NCBI GenBank assembly: GCA_022829145.1
Contig: CM040755.1
Span: forward strand, 14,958,063 to 15,022,062
From: Albula goreensis
Lineage: Eukaryota; Chordata; Actinopteri; Albuliformes; Albulidae
Direction: 5' to 3'
Length of the DNA: 64,000 nucleotides
The notes under the pieces were generated by a model. The model was not told where the DNA came from. It saw nothing but the letters and a program-made list of their open reading frames with translations, and did no database searches. Positions 63,384 to 64,000 of the stretch are shown here, one piece after another. Position 1 is the stretch's first letter, and each line of letters starts with the position of its first letter. Made by a program: the position numbers and the translations under genes.

Positions 63384-64000
63384 GTGAGTCCCAGGGTTAT
63401 GTGACCATTCTCCATTCTTACGCAATATTATATATAAAGAGCAACTCACGTGCTAAGTAGTGATTAGTAATAGTGTGGCATTAAACCAGAAAACAGAAAT
63501 GTTTTCCAAAGGATTGATAAATATCCTATAAATGCAGATATCAGAGCAGCATTGAAGCCATCTATCCAGACCACAAAACGTAATGTGGCATAGTACTTAG
63601 TGCAATTAAGTTTTTAACAGTCTGTGTAAATATAATCCGTTTCATCATCTACTCCATTATGTTGTTTATTAGCATGCCATCATTTGGGGAGAAAAGCATC
63701 CAATGAGTAAACAACATTTGAGGGCAGAGATGTGTGTAATCCAACAGAATTGCAGGACTTCAGAGGAGCGTAGAGCAGACAGGCAGACTACAGCTAGCAC
63801 TTCTGTTCTATATCCGACAGCGATTCGAAGCCAGAATTGCAGATGATTTCATTTAACATCAGGGCAATTTGCAGAGTTGTAAGTATCGGCACAGGGGTAA
63901 TGTGTGTGAACTCCACCAGCCTGTTAAGGGAGCGCTGGTTGGAGAGGGAAATTAGTGCCGCTTTGTGACTCTAGAATCTCCCCCCCCCATGCCCTCTTTT
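63384..64000. other. lrrk1 intron 21, cut by the window end
   Basis: AT-rich at first and more CpG-rich after 63,750. The next exon is not reached. A C run lies near 63,980. Confidence 0.8.

Overview
The window is nuclear DNA from a ray-finned fish. It is AT-rich and intron-dense, with GT-AG splicing, dinucleotide microsatellites and relics of typical fish DNA transposons (piggyBac, Tc1/mariner, Harbinger-like) plus a tRNA-derived SINE. The two genes and their order match the vertebrate ALDH1A3-LRRK1 block (human 15q26.3). The species cannot be named from the sequence alone.

Layout. Positions 1 to about 16,470 hold no protein gene that I recognise: AT-rich intergenic DNA with microsatellites, a CpG-enriched patch near 1.8-2.05 kb and a SINE fragment near 3.75 kb. 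A TATA box and GC box near 16.5 kb introduce aldh1a3 on the + strand: 13 coding exons from 16,619 to 31,700, an intact 510-residue retinaldehyde dehydrogenase. Its introns contain a SINE with a 17-bp target-site duplication (intron 7) and a Harbinger-like MITE with a TAA duplication (intron 11). The 3' UTR probably ends near 32.9 kb. After a short spacer, lrrk1 starts on the same strand. A 5' UTR exon carrying the first coding segment lies at 36,545-36,784, followed by a 9.3-kb first coding intron and 20 further exons to 63,383. The window ends inside lrrk1 after 1,099 complete codons. The ankyrin-like, LRR and ROC regions and part of COR are present; the kinase and C-terminal domains must lie to the right.

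All exon boundaries were placed by eye from splice signals, reading phase and recalled family sequence. Phases agree across every junction of both genes.

Most notable points: (1) the first coding intron of lrrk1 appears to be a GC-AG intron; (2) the second coding exon carries an in-frame Met in a strong Kozak context followed by an N-myristoylation-like GGKQS, which could give a shorter, membrane-targeted isoform from an internal promoter; (3) the first lrrk1 coding exon carries two upstream ORFs; (4) a TG microsatellite takes the place of the polypyrimidine tract at one lrrk1 acceptor; (5) several structurally well-delimited mobile elements can be read from their ends. The two genes are neighbours by conserved synteny rather than as an operon: Aldh1a3 makes retinoic acid in the cytosol, and Lrrk1 is a ROCO-family GTPase/kinase known from mammals in endosomal trafficking and osteoclasts.
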